Shown here: piece by piece, positions 1-7,675 of the stretch
How the letters are laid out: every line of letters begins with the position of its first letter
Position numbering within the stretch: the stretch's first letter is position 1
Assembly (NCBI GenBank): GCA_021790075.1
Contig: JAJYIN010000067.1
Coordinates: 1-9,999, forward strand
Length of the DNA stretch: 9,999 nucleotides
Direction of reading: 5' to 3'
From: Actinomycetes bacterium
Lineage (GTDB): Bacteria > Actinomycetota > Thermoleophilia > BMS3ABIN01
Translations under genes and position numbers: made by a program
The notes under the pieces: model-generated
Database searches by the model: none
Told to the model about the DNA's origin: nothing
Seen by the model: the letters and a program-made list of their open reading frames with translations, nothing else

Positions 1-10
1 ACCGGAAACT

Positions 11-36
11 AAGGCGCGCCTGACGGCGCGCCTTTT
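11..36. terminator. Hairpin terminator downstream of fhs, possibly bidirectional
   Basis: A perfect 10-bp inverted repeat (AAGGCGCGCC at 11-20, GGCGCGCCTT at 25-34) encloses a 4-base loop TGAC. On the plus strand it is followed by a T run (TTTTAATT, 33-40), the classic Rho-independent form for a gene ending to the left of the window. Read on the minus strand it lies 27 bases past the fhs stop, and the T-rich tail is interrupted (TTAGTTT), so it is a weaker but plausible end for fhs. The hairpin is seen directly; the two-way role is inferred. Confidence 0.75.
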
Positions 37-63
37 AATTGCCCTAGATCTCAGCGCGGGAGT

Positions 64-1767
64 TTAGAACAGCCCCATGACCCTCCCGGTCTCGACATCG
101 ATGTCGACGTCCACGGCCGCCGGGCGAACCGGCAGGCCGGGCATCGTTGACATGGTGCCCAGAATTGGATAGAGGAAGCCGGCGCCGATGGAGGGCCGGA
201 TGTCCCTGATCGGCACCCGGAAACCGGTGGGCCGGTTCTTGAGCGTCGGGTCGTGCGAAAGCGACAGGTGCGTCTTGGCCATGCAGATGGGCAGCCTGTC
301 GTAGCCGGCCCCGGTGAAGAGCTTGATCTTCTGCTCGGCCTCCGGCATGTAGTCGACGCCGTCGGCGCCGTAGACCCTGGTGGCGATGGTCTCGATCTTC
401 TCCTTGATGGAAGCGTCGTCCGAATACAGGAACTGGAAGTTGCTGGGCCGCTCACAAGCTTCCACCACGGCGCTGGCAGCCTCGATGCCGCCCTCGCCGC
501 CGTGGGCATGCACGGTGATAGGGTTGCACGCTTCGGCGCCGAACTCCAGCGCCTTCTTCTGCACCAGCTCTACCTCGGCGTCGGTGTCGAAGGCGAAGCG
601 GTTGACCGTCACCACGACCGGGATGCCGAACAGCTTCATGTTCTCGATCTGCTTGGCCAGGTTCTGGCAGCCTTCCTCCAGCTTCTCCAGGTTCTCCACT
701 TCCAGCTCCTCGCGGGTGCAGGTGCGGCCGAAGCCGTGCATCTTGAGCGCCCGGATGGTGGCGGTGATGTTGACGGCGCTGGCGGAGAAGCCGCCGTAAC
801 GGCAGGTGATGTCCATGAATTTCTCCGCGCCCAGATCGGCGCCGAAGCCGGACTCCGTCACCACGTAGTCGGCCAGCTTCAGGGCCACCTTGGTGGCCAG
901 CACCGAGTTGTTGCCGTGGGCGATGTTGGCGAAAGGCCCGGCGTGCATGAACACGGGGCCGTGCTCGAGCGTCTGGATCAGGTTCGGCTTGAGGGCGTCC
1001 TTCATCAGCACGGTCATGGCGCCGGCGGCGCCGATATCCTCGGCGGTCAGCGGCTTGCCGTCCCGGTCGTAAGCGAAGACGATGCGGCCCATGCGCTCGC
1101 GCAGGTCCTTGAGGCTGGTGGCCAGCGCCAGGATGGCCATCACTTCAGAAGCTACCGAAATGTCAAAACCGGTCTCGCGCGGCGTGCCGTTCAGGTAACC
1201 GCCCAGGCCGACGACCGTATGCCTGAGCACGCGGTCGTTCATGTCGATGACGCGCCGCCAGCTGACGGTGAGCGGGTTGATGTTGAGCTTGTTGCGGCCT
1301 TCCATCAGGTCGGTGTCGATCATCGCCGCCAGCAGGTTGTTGGCGGCCGACACCGCGTGGATGTCGCCGGTGAAGTGCAGGTTGAGGTCTTCCATGGGCA
1401 CAGCCTGGGCATAGCCGCCGCCGGCGGCGCCGCCCTTGATGCCGAACACCGGCCCCAGGGATGGCTCGCGGATGCAGAGGAATACCTTCTTGCCGATCTT
1501 CCGGAGCGCCTGCGCCAGGCCCAGCGACGTCACGGTCTTACCCTCGCCCCACGGAGTCGGGGTGATGGCGGTGACGTCGATCAGCTTGCCGTCCGGCTCG
1601 TCCTTGAGGCGGTCCAGTATCGACATATAGTCGACCTTGGCCTTGTATTTGCCGTAGAGCTCCAGCTCGTCCTCGAGGATCCCGGCCTCGGCCGCGATCT
1701 CGGTGATCGGCTTCATCTCGGCAGCCTGCGCTATTTCAATATCAGAAGGAATCGTGGTTCCAGCCAA
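64..1767 (-). CDS. fhs: Formate-tetrahydrofolate ligase (formyl-THF synthetase)
   Basis: This cytoplasmic enzyme joins formate to tetrahydrofolate using ATP to give 10-formyl-THF. It is an early step of the methyl branch of the Wood-Ljungdahl pathway and also feeds purine and one-carbon metabolism. The product is 567 residues, close to the usual 555-560. Numbered from the TTG start, it has the ATP-binding loop TPTPWGEGKT (69-78), REPSLGP (100-106), GGAAGGGYAQ (112-121), CRYGG (322-326), CMAKTHLSLS (495-504), RPTGF (512-516), TMPGLP (541-546) and the typical C-terminal GLF. The first in-frame start is a GTG at 1776, but the ribosome site AAAGGAG (1776-1782) overlaps it. A TTG at 1767 lies 8 bases after that site and is the better start. 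W at position 73 of the loop, where A or L is usual from memory, is a mild oddity. The gene has its own promoter and lies downstream of larC on the same strand. Family assignment is very secure. Confidence 0.97.
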   Translation of the reverse strand: MAGTTIPSDIEIAQAAEMKPITEIAAEAGILEDELELYGKYKAKVDYMSILDRLKDEPDGKLIDVTAITPTPWGEGKTVTSLGLAQALRKIGKKVFLCIREPSLGPVFGIKGGAAGGGYAQAVPMEDLNLHFTGDIHAVSAANNLLAAMIDTDLMEGRNKLNINPLTVSWRRVIDMNDRVLRHTVVGLGGYLNGTPRETGFDISVASEVMAILALATSLKDLRERMGRIVFAYDRDGKPLTAEDIGAAGAMTVLMKDALKPNLIQTLEHGPVFMHAGPFANIAHGNNSVLATKVALKLADYVVTESGFGADLGAEKFMDITCRYGGFSASAVNITATIRALKMHGFGRTCTREELEVENLEKLEEGCQNLAKQIENMKLFGIPVVVTVNRFAFDTDAEVELVQKKALEFGAEACNPITVHAHGGEGGIEAASAVVEACERPSNFQFLYSDDASIKEKIETIATRVYGADGVDYMPEAEQKIKLFTGAGYDRLPICMAKTHLSLSHDPTLKNRPTGFRVPIRDIRPSIGAGFLYPILGTMSTMPGLPVRPAAVDVDIDVETGRVMGLF

Positions 1768-1775
1768 TCGAAGCA

Positions 1776-1782
1776 CTCCTTT
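1776..1782 (-). promoter_or_regulatory. Ribosome binding site deciding the fhs start
   Basis: AAAGGAG on the minus strand shares its last G with the GTG at 1776-1774, so that GTG cannot be served by it. The TTG at 1767-1765, in the same frame three codons on, lies 8 bases beyond the site, which is ideal spacing. Confidence 0.75.
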
Positions 1783-1827
1783 CCTCTAGAGGGGATTGTG
1801 AACAAAAGTAACAAGATTGGAGATGGA

Positions 1828-1857
1828 ATTATATTCGCTGGCGCGCTGGAGCGTCAA
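1828..1857 (-). promoter_or_regulatory. Sigma70-type promoter of fhs
   Basis: On the minus strand TTGACG (1857-1852) is followed after 18 bases by a perfect TATAAT (1833-1828). Transcription would start near 1821, giving a leader of about 50 bases before the TTG start. The elements match the consensus at 5/6 and 6/6 and sit in an AT-richer patch of the larC-fhs gap, so fhs is probably transcribed on its own and not only by read-through from larC. I saw no operator or riboswitch fold in the leader. Confidence 0.75.
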
Positions 1858-1967
1858 TAAGTATTGCAGATGGAGGGGAATGCCTATGCTTCAGGCCGGG
1901 ACCCCAATTCCGTCCCCGAGGCACCCCGCCAACCGGCATCAAACGAGGCAGGGGGGCAGCCATCGCC

Positions 1968-3182
1968 TCACAACAATCCCGCGGCGGCCGCCCGGGCCGC
2001 GGCGTAGACTTCCTTGAGCGGCACCCTGTGCTCGGCGGCGGCCCGGCGGCAGTCTTCGAATTCAGGCGAGATGGAAACCGTCTTTCCCCGCCAGGAGCCG
2101 ATCTTTACCCGGATGCCGCCGTAGAGCGTATCGACGGCCTGGCTGCGGCGGCTCAGACAGTGGCGTTCGACGGTCTGCGCCCGGATGCCGAACGTGGATG
2201 ACTCGGTGAAGATGAGGTCGAGGAACGTCTCCAGCTCTTCTTCTCCGCATAACACCGACAGCACCGCCCCCGGCCTTCCCTTCTTCATGGTCACGGGCGC
2301 CATCCAGGCGTCGGCGGCGCCCGCATCCAGCAGCCTGGCGGTCAGGTAGCCCAGCTCCTCCGGTGAGCTGTCGTCGATGTTCGTCTCCAGCAGCAACTGC
2401 TGCTCCACCTTTTCCCCGGGGCCGGCCACTGCCGCCTCTCCTGCCGGCTCCCCGGTCAGCTCGCCTGTCATCAGCCGCAGTACGTTCGGTCCCCTGGTGG
2501 TCTTGTGGGCGCCGGCGCCGTAGCCGATCCGGCGCAGCTTCGTGGGGGGAAGCGGTCCAAACGAACCGGCAAAATAGGAAACCAGGGCGGCGCCCGTGGG
2601 CGTGGACAGCTCGCATTTCTCGATGCCATGCTGGATGGGGATGTTCCTGAGCAGGACCGCCGTGGCCGGCGCCGGCACCGGCATGGCTCCATGCCTGGTT
2701 TCCACGGTCCCCGAGCCGGTGGTCACAGGCGACGCCATGATCTCGGAAGGAGCCAGCTGGTCGATAAGGATGCAGGCGCAGACGATGTCGATGATGCTGT
2801 CGACCATACCGATCTCGTGGAAGTGGACCGTCTCCAGCGACTCACCGTGAGCCTCGGCCTCGGCCCGCGCCACCCGGCTGAAGATGGCCAGGCAGCTGGA
2901 TTTGACTTTTTCGGAAAGTCCGCTGTCCGCGATCAGCGATTCGATGCTGGCAAGGCTGCGGGGGCCCTGGTCCTCGTCCCGGATGCCGACGATGAAACGG
3001 CTGGCGTGGATGCCCTGCACCTTCACCTTGTCCACCGCGATCGACCAGCCCTCGATGTCGATCTTTGCCAGTTCCTGCTCCAGCAGCTCGCGCGAGCCTA
3101 CCGCCAGGTCGAGGAGGGCGCCGACGAACATGTCGCCGGCGACGCCGGAAAAGCAGTCTATGTAAAGGAATTCACCAGCCAT
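1968..3182 (-). CDS. larC: LarC, nickel-pincer cofactor nickel-insertion protein
   Basis: LarC (former DUF111 family) inserts nickel into pyridinium-3,5-bisthiocarboxylic acid mononucleotide, giving the nickel-pincer cofactor of lactate racemase (LarA) and related enzymes. The product is 404 residues, the usual full length. Visible family marks are the N-terminal DCFSGVAGDM (9-18), HFHEIG (120-125), HGAMPVPAPAT (164-174), STPTGAAL (193-200), ETNIDDSSPEELGYL (266-280), the MKKGRPG loop (299-305), STFGIR (329-334) and PEFEDCRRAA (373-382). Both LarC1-like and LarC2-like halves lie in one uninterrupted frame, whereas the Lactobacillus plantarum gene needs a ribosomal frameshift. The start ATG has a weak AGGTG site just upstream. 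No larA, larB or larE is in view, so the client enzyme is unknown. Family assignment is secure; the role here is inferred. Confidence 0.95.
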   Translation of the reverse strand: MAGEFLYIDCFSGVAGDMFVGALLDLAVGSRELLEQELAKIDIEGWSIAVDKVKVQGIHASRFIVGIRDEDQGPRSLASIESLIADSGLSEKVKSSCLAIFSRVARAEAEAHGESLETVHFHEIGMVDSIIDIVCACILIDQLAPSEIMASPVTTGSGTVETRHGAMPVPAPATAVLLRNIPIQHGIEKCELSTPTGAALVSYFAGSFGPLPPTKLRRIGYGAGAHKTTRGPNVLRLMTGELTGEPAGEAAVAGPGEKVEQQLLLETNIDDSSPEELGYLTARLLDAGAADAWMAPVTMKKGRPGAVLSVLCGEEELETFLDLIFTESSTFGIRAQTVERHCLSRRSQAVDTLYGGIRVKIGSWRGKTVSISPEFEDCRRAAAEHRVPLKEVYAAARAAAAGLL

Positions 3183-3382
3183 GGCACCTGATTTATCAGC
3201 ACCGTTAAACTTCCCCGCAAGTATCAGTTACTATATCAGGGATGCCCGCCCGGATGCCGTGCACACACCACAGAGCACCGCGGGGGGCGCCGCCGTACCC
3301 GCGGAGATGCGGCGTGCGGCCACGTGGTAGCCGCAATGCATGCCCGCGGCTCGGCATGATCACTACAAACCCCGGCCCGCCA
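3183..3382. other. Divergent intergenic region between larC and a membrane protein gene
   Basis: About 200 bases separate the larC start from the preferred start of the plus-strand membrane protein. An AT-richer patch at 3191-3238 may hold divergent promoters, for instance TTAAAC (3205-3210) and TACTAT (3229-3234) with an 18-base spacer on the plus strand, but both boxes match the consensus poorly. CATGCC (3339-3344) pairs with GGCATG (3353-3358) across an 8-base loop just before the start. The open frame extends back to an ATG at 3242, but that Pro/Arg-rich stretch does not look like protein. Confidence 0.35.
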
Positions 3383-4393
3383 ATGAGATATCAACAACCA
3401 CCACAAAAGACGTTCGATTACAACGGCCTGATCTACGGTACGCTGAGGACGGTCTGGCGCCACAAGTTCCTCTGGCTGCTGGGCCTGTTTGCCGGCGGGC
3501 TCACCAGCTTCGGCGGCTGGGACTGCAATTACAGCAGCTATACGACGGATGAGAGCGGCCGCAGCTATATCGACCGCGGAGCCGGCGTTGCCGGCAGCTG
3601 GGTCGCCGCTCATCAGGCGCTGTTCGTGGCGCTGCTGCTGGTGGCGCTGGCAGCCGGCATCCTGTTCTTCCTCTTTTCCATCCTCTGCCAGGGCGCGATC
3701 ATCAACGCCGTGCGGGACCTCGATGCCGGCAGACCCGCCGGCCTGGGCGCCGCCTTCAGGGCCGGCCGCGAAAGTTTCAGGCGCCTCCTCGCCTTCAACC
3801 TCTTCATGATCGGCACCTTCCTGGTGTTCGCGGCAGTCGCCGGCGCGGTGATCGCCGGCCTGGTGCTCCTGAGCCATGCCGGGCCGGGCGGCCAGACGGC
3901 GGCCGCCATCATCGGGACGATCCTGCTGGCCTGGCTGGCCGCCGGCGTTGTGTGGGGCGGCGGCTATTTTGCCTTTCTGGGAATACCGGTCGCGCTCACG
4001 GTCGGCTTGACACTCTTTCTCGTCCTGGCTTCGCGGGCCGTGGTGATCGGCCGTGCCGCGCCCCTTGAGGCAGTCCGGCGAACCTTCCGGCTCCTGCTCG
4101 CCAGCCTCAGCCGCTGCCTGCTCCTCTTCCTGCTCAGCACCGGTCTCAGCATCGGCGCTTTCATCGTCATGGGATTCGTGGCGGTCCTTTCCGGCATCAT
4201 CGCCCTCATCGCCTGGGTCCTCGTGGGCGCCGCCGGTTTTCCGTGGGCCGGCATCGTCATTGCCGCCGTGCTGACCCTGCCGGTGCCGGCCGCGGTGCTC
4301 ACCGCCCTGGGGGCCTTCAACGGCTACCTGAACGCCTTCTGGACAGGCGTTTACCTGCGTCTGGCAGAAATAACCCCAATTCAGCAAAAATAG
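3383..4393 (+). CDS. Polytopic membrane protein of unknown function
   Basis: I do not recognise a specific gene. From the ATG at 3383 the product is 336 residues. It has a short polar N-terminus, then a WRHKFLWLLGLFAGG-type first hydrophobic segment (about 25-40), a small outward-facing polar loop with Cys, Tyr and Gly (about 45-75), and at least five more hydrophobic stretches (about 79-102, 136-163, 172-217, 244-273, 274-308). Two cytoplasmic-looking basic loops follow the second and fourth segments; the second one reads APLEAVRRTFRLL. The layout resembles membrane-only proteins with the glycerophosphodiester phosphodiesterase membrane-domain style, often annotated as hypothetical in actinobacteria-like genomes; this is a weak comparison from memory. 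No start has a good ribosome site: ATGs at 3356 and 3242 are alternatives, but the first 38 residues from 3242 look non-coding. It ends 57 bases before the sensor gene on the same strand, so the two may be co-transcribed. Confidence 0.75.
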   Translation: MRYQQPPQKTFDYNGLIYGTLRTVWRHKFLWLLGLFAGGLTSFGGWDCNYSSYTTDESGRSYIDRGAGVAGSWVAAHQALFVALLLVALAAGILFFLFSILCQGAIINAVRDLDAGRPAGLGAAFRAGRESFRRLLAFNLFMIGTFLVFAAVAGAVIAGLVLLSHAGPGGQTAAAIIGTILLAWLAAGVVWGGGYFAFLGIPVALTVGLTLFLVLASRAVVIGRAAPLEAVRRTFRLLLASLSRCLLLFLLSTGLSIGAFIVMGFVAVLSGIIALIAWVLVGAAGFPWAGIVIAAVLTLPVPAAVLTALGAFNGYLNAFWTGVYLRLAEITPIQQK

Positions 4394-4450
4394 TCGTGCT
4401 GCCGATACAGCTTTCGCTTTTAGGGAGTACGGACAGAAAGCGGGGAACCG

Positions 4451-7400
4451 TTGGGGGAGACTGCGGGACGTACCATCTTCGGCGGGTTGGGCGCCAGAAT
4501 CATTCTGCCCACTCTGATTGTAATTATATTCTTCGCCTTCCCGGCCTGGCTCGCCTGGCACGGCATCGAGACGGTCCGGCAGGATAGCGACCGGCTCCAC
4601 TCTTATTCCCTGACCCTGGCCGGCCTCAGCCGGGCCGGCGCCTCGCTGACCCAGGAGGAAGACGCCGAGACGGCGATCATTGCGGGGGACAGCACCGGCG
4701 GCGCCACCTTCTCAAAATCCCTGGCTTCTATAACCAGGGAGGTCAACAGTCTCGACAGCCTGACCGCCTCCGAGCCGGAAGCCAGCATGGTAAGCGACCT
4801 GAGCGGCCTCAACAACTGGACCGGCAACCTGTTTAAAGGTCGGCTGGAGCCGGCCGCCGCTTCCGGAAACTCCAGCGCCGCCCAGGCAGCCGATTCCCAG
4901 CTGAAATCGATCCATTCGCAGATGGAGAGGCTGGTGTCCAGCCTCATCAATTCATACGAGGCGCGCAGCAATGAGACTGCCCTTGCGGCCAGCAGCGCCG
5001 CCACGGATACGGTCCGCATGTTCATCGTCGCCTTTCTGTTGGCCTCCCTGGCCGGGCTGGCGGCGGTGGCGCTGATCGCCCGGCGGGCTTCGCGCCCCGC
5101 GGCGTCACTCTTCCATGCCGCCGAGGCCTTCTCTCAGGGGGAGCTCTCTGAACGGGTCGAGGTCAAGGGCAACGACCAGATGGCCCGCCTGGGCCGGGCC
5201 TTCAATCACATGGCCTCGTCCCTGCAGACACGCACTGAAGCACTGCTCAGCGAGAGAAGCAAACTGCGCTCGGTTCACCAGAGCATCACCGACGGCATCC
5301 TGGTGATAGGCAACCATGGGTTTCTCATCTCGGCAAATCCCGCCGCGGAAGCAATACTGGACAAGACCGAGTCCGCACTGGCCGGCATGCGCGAAACCGG
5401 TATCGCCGAGCTGGACGCGGCCCTGGAGCGGCCCGAGCTCGTGCCCAATTCGGACATAATCAAGTGCTGGGAGTACCATTCATGCGGCCACCACGACTGC
5501 CCCGCCTATGAAAGCAGCGATCTCAGGTGTTGGCTTAAGTGCGGCACCCACTGCCACGACCAGATCCAGGGCGCCTTTGCCCACAAACGCGATGCCTGCG
5601 AGCGGTGCCAGGTCTTCCGCGGCAACAGCTGCCTGGCGCTCGACGCCGAGTACGACGGCAAGAGCTATTCCATCTCGCTGGCGCCGATTCTGAGCAATGA
5701 AGGCGAAGAGGAGGGGCGCATCGCCGTCCTGCACGACATGACCGGTGAACGCCACCGCGCCCGGCAGCTCGACCTCCTTTACGAGATCGCCAACGCCATC
5801 GCCATCAACACCGATATCGACGTTTCGCTCCAGGAGAGCCTGGACCTTTGCATCGAGGCCATGAAGGCAACCAGCGGGTCCATCCTGCTGATCGATGAAG
5901 ACGGCGAGCTGGAGATGGCGGCGCAGGTGGGGCTTTCCGATATCGCCGTGGAGGGCTTCCACCAGCACCTGGGCGAGGGCATCGCCGGCTGGGTGGCCCA
6001 GCAGGGCGATGCGCTGTTGCTGAATGATGGCGTCACGGAACCCCGCTTCAACGGGGACAGGGAGATCAGGGACGCGGTCTGCCTGCCCATCCGCGACGAG
6101 AACGGCGTGGTCGGCGTCCTCAGCCTCAACGAGCGCCGGACGGAAACAGGGTTCACCCGTGAAAGCCTTGATTTCCTGAGCCCGGTGGCGGTGCAGATCG
6201 GCATGGCCCTTTCCCGCGCCCGGCTGCACGAGAAAGTCGCCAGCGAAAAGGAGAAGCAGGCCGCCATCGTCGAGTGCATGGGTGAGAGCCTCAGCGTGCG
6301 CGCCCCCGACCGAACCATCCTGTTCGCCAATTCGGTGCACAAGGAGATTTTCGGGGACGACTGCGTGGGCAAGCGTTGCCACGAGCTTTATGTCGGCCGC
6401 GGCTCGATCTGCCACAGCTGTCCCCTGGACCGCTGTTTCGAGACCGGCGAAACCGTCCGCCGTTCCCATTTCGTGATCGACCGGATGGGCGCCCGCCGCC
6501 AGCTCGAAGCTACGGCGACCCCTGTGCGTGACGCTGATGGCAACATCTCCAGCTGCATAGAAGTGAGCCGCGATGTCACCGAGATGCTGCGCATCCGCGA
6601 CCAGGCCAAGAGCCGCCTGGATACGCTCACCACTCTCTTCGAGGTTTCCAACAACCTCAGCTCCAGCCTGGAGCTGGAAAACATCATTGGCAACCTGGCC
6701 GATTCCACCCTGGGGGCGCTGAAGGCGTCCGCGGTGGCGATCATGCTGTTCGAGGGCAAGGAAAGGCGGCTGGTGCTGCGGGCAGTGGCCGGCGACACAC
6801 GGGGCTGGTATATCGGCGTCGGCGACACGGTGGACGTGAGCCATTACGGGCTCAACGGCCTCGTGTCCGGGGTGGGGCCTTTCTGCGCCGCCAAGCCGGG
6901 GGAAATGACGCCGGCATCGGTCTCGCTGGCCCCTCCCGGCTCGCAGTCGATCCTGGTGGGCCGCCTTTCTTCCCGCGGCAAGCTGCTGGGACTCATATCG
7001 GTGGCTAGCACTACCGGGGGCGCCTTCTCAGAGCCGGGGCACATGGAACTGTTCGTCGACATCACCAACCAGGCCGCCGTGGCCGTGGAGAACGCCGACA
7101 TGTACAAGCGCCTGGAGCAGACGTTCTGGAGCACCATCCGTTCCCTGGCGGAAGCCATCGACGCCAAGGACTCGTATACCCGCGGCCACTCCGACCGGGT
7201 AGCCGAGTATGCCGAGGCGCTGGCCCGGCGGATGCGGCTGGAAGACGACCTGCTGAGCGCCGTGCGCTGCGCCGGCTATCTGCATGACACCGGCAAGATC
7301 GGCATCCCCGACGCCATCCTGCTGAAACCGGGGCGCCTGACCGACGAGGAGTACCGGCAGATCATGAAACATCCGGTGCTGAGTCACAAGATCATCGAGC

Positions 7401-7672
7401 CGGTGGAGTTTCCCTATGACGTGAAACCGCTGGTACGCCACCACCACGAGCGCATGGATGGCAGCGGCTATCCCGACGGCCTGGTGGGAGAGGAGATCCC
7501 GCTGGGCGCCCGCATCATCGGCATTGCCGACGCCTACGAGGCGATGACCTCAGACCGTCCCTACCGCAAGGCGCTCACCCAGGCGGCGGCGGTCGAGGAG
7601 TTGAGGCGCTGCGCCGGCACCCAGTTCGACGCCATGCTCGTATCGACGTTCATCGAGGTTCTCAACGACTGA
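4451..7672 (+). CDS. Membrane sensor c-di-GMP phosphodiesterase (CHASE3-like/HAMP/PAS/GAF/PAS/GAF/HD-GYP)
   Basis: A 1073-residue inner-membrane signalling protein predicted to hydrolyse cyclic di-GMP in response to several inputs. Order: TM1 (17-37); an Ala/Ser-rich helical outer domain resembling CHASE3, including DAETAIIAGD (71-80); TM2 (188-210); HAMP (about 208-262); a first PAS (about 270-435) interrupted by a Cys-rich insert (C339, C345, C350, C360, C364, C368, C383, C386, C394) with two CW pairs, like the 'two-CW' domain; GAF1 (440-590); PAS2 (600-715) with C638, C643, C654, C657 and C662; GAF2 (720-885); and HD-GYP (890-1073). The HD-GYP domain looks active: H913, HD at 945-946 with GKIG, H974, HHE at 998-1000, DGSGYP (1003-1008) and D1027. 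There is no GGDEF domain. The start is TTG, served by GGGGA four bases upstream; an in-frame stop at 4421 and no other start codon between exclude a longer form. The ligand of the Cys clusters (metal, Fe-S, heme or thiol switch) cannot be read from sequence. Confidence 0.93.
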   Translation: MGETAGRTIFGGLGARIILPTLIVIIFFAFPAWLAWHGIETVRQDSDRLHSYSLTLAGLSRAGASLTQEEDAETAIIAGDSTGGATFSKSLASITREVNSLDSLTASEPEASMVSDLSGLNNWTGNLFKGRLEPAAASGNSSAAQAADSQLKSIHSQMERLVSSLINSYEARSNETALAASSAATDTVRMFIVAFLLASLAGLAAVALIARRASRPAASLFHAAEAFSQGELSERVEVKGNDQMARLGRAFNHMASSLQTRTEALLSERSKLRSVHQSITDGILVIGNHGFLISANPAAEAILDKTESALAGMRETGIAELDAALERPELVPNSDIIKCWEYHSCGHHDCPAYESSDLRCWLKCGTHCHDQIQGAFAHKRDACERCQVFRGNSCLALDAEYDGKSYSISLAPILSNEGEEEGRIAVLHDMTGERHRARQLDLLYEIANAIAINTDIDVSLQESLDLCIEAMKATSGSILLIDEDGELEMAAQVGLSDIAVEGFHQHLGEGIAGWVAQQGDALLLNDGVTEPRFNGDREIRDAVCLPIRDENGVVGVLSLNERRTETGFTRESLDFLSPVAVQIGMALSRARLHEKVASEKEKQAAIVECMGESLSVRAPDRTILFANSVHKEIFGDDCVGKRCHELYVGRGSICHSCPLDRCFETGETVRRSHFVIDRMGARRQLEATATPVRDADGNISSCIEVSRDVTEMLRIRDQAKSRLDTLTTLFEVSNNLSSSLELENIIGNLADSTLGALKASAVAIMLFEGKERRLVLRAVAGDTRGWYIGVGDTVDVSHYGLNGLVSGVGPFCAAKPGEMTPASVSLAPPGSQSILVGRLSSRGKLLGLISVASTTGGAFSEPGHMELFVDITNQAAVAVENADMYKRLEQTFWSTIRSLAEAIDAKDSYTRGHSDRVAEYAEALARRMRLEDDLLSAVRCAGYLHDTGKIGIPDAILLKPGRLTDEEYRQIMKHPVLSHKIIEPVEFPYDVKPLVRHHHERMDGSGYPDGLVGEEIPLGARIIGIADAYEAMTSDRPYRKALTQAAAVEELRRCAGTQFDAMLVSTFIEVLND
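5465..5632 (+). other. Cysteine-rich 'two-CW'-like insert within the sensor's first PAS
   Basis: Residues 339-394 of the sensor hold nine cysteines, including CW pairs at 339-340 and 360-361 and a CxxC at 383-386, with His at 343, 347, 348, 367 and 369. The insert lies between the PAS N-terminal half (ending near 330) and its last strands (SYSISLAPI, 405-413). The spacing is what a zinc- or Fe-S-binding module would show; the bound ligand is inferred. Confidence 0.7.
7118..7672 (+). other. HD-GYP catalytic domain of the sensor
   Basis: The domain carries the full HD-GYP signature set: RGHSDRV (911-917), HDTGKIGIPD (945-954), KHP (973-975), HHERMDGSGYPDG (998-1010) and IADAYEAMTSDRPYR (1025-1039). 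All usual metal-ligand His and Asp positions are kept, so it is predicted to be an active di- or tri-metal c-di-GMP phosphodiesterase and not a degenerate receptor. Confidence 0.92.
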
Positions 7673-7675
7673 GCA

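Noticed and set aside
15..32. Twin GGCGCGCC palindromes as a protein-binding repeat
   Set aside because: They are simply the two arms of the terminator hairpin, which the following T-run explains.
253..1860. A 535-codon open frame on the plus strand antisense to fhs
   Set aside because: It is a shadow of the GC-rich fhs gene: its product is rich in His, Asp, Gly and Val, with no domain, and it runs through the fhs promoter. fhs is unmistakable on the other strand.
1880..1967. Terminator between larC and fhs
   Set aside because: There are short GC inverted repeats (for example GGGAC/GTCCC on the minus strand), but no stem longer than about 5 bp and no T-run. Read-through into fhs is possible.
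2505..3191. A 228-codon plus-strand frame opposite larC
   Set aside because: Antisense shadow of larC, with Arg/Asp/His-rich sequence and no motif.
3242..3355. N-terminal extension of the membrane protein from the ATG at 3242
   Set aside because: Pro/Arg/Cys-rich residues with mixed third-position bases and no ribosome site look like untranslated leader; a start at 3356 or 3383 places the conserved-looking FDYNGLIYG near the N-terminus.
4394..4450. c-di-GMP riboswitch before the HD-GYP gene
   Set aside because: The gap is only 57 bases and lacks the conserved core of either c-di-GMP riboswitch class.
3236..4600. A 454-codon minus-strand frame opposite the membrane protein
   Set aside because: Low-complexity Gly/Ala/Glu/Gln-rich translation with no hydrophobic pattern or motif. 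The plus-strand frame shows clear membrane segments.
5480..6844. A 454-codon minus-strand frame opposite the sensor gene
   Set aside because: It mirrors the codon bias of the sensor and has no recognisable domain, while the sensor's PAS, GAF and HD-GYP motifs fix the real strand.
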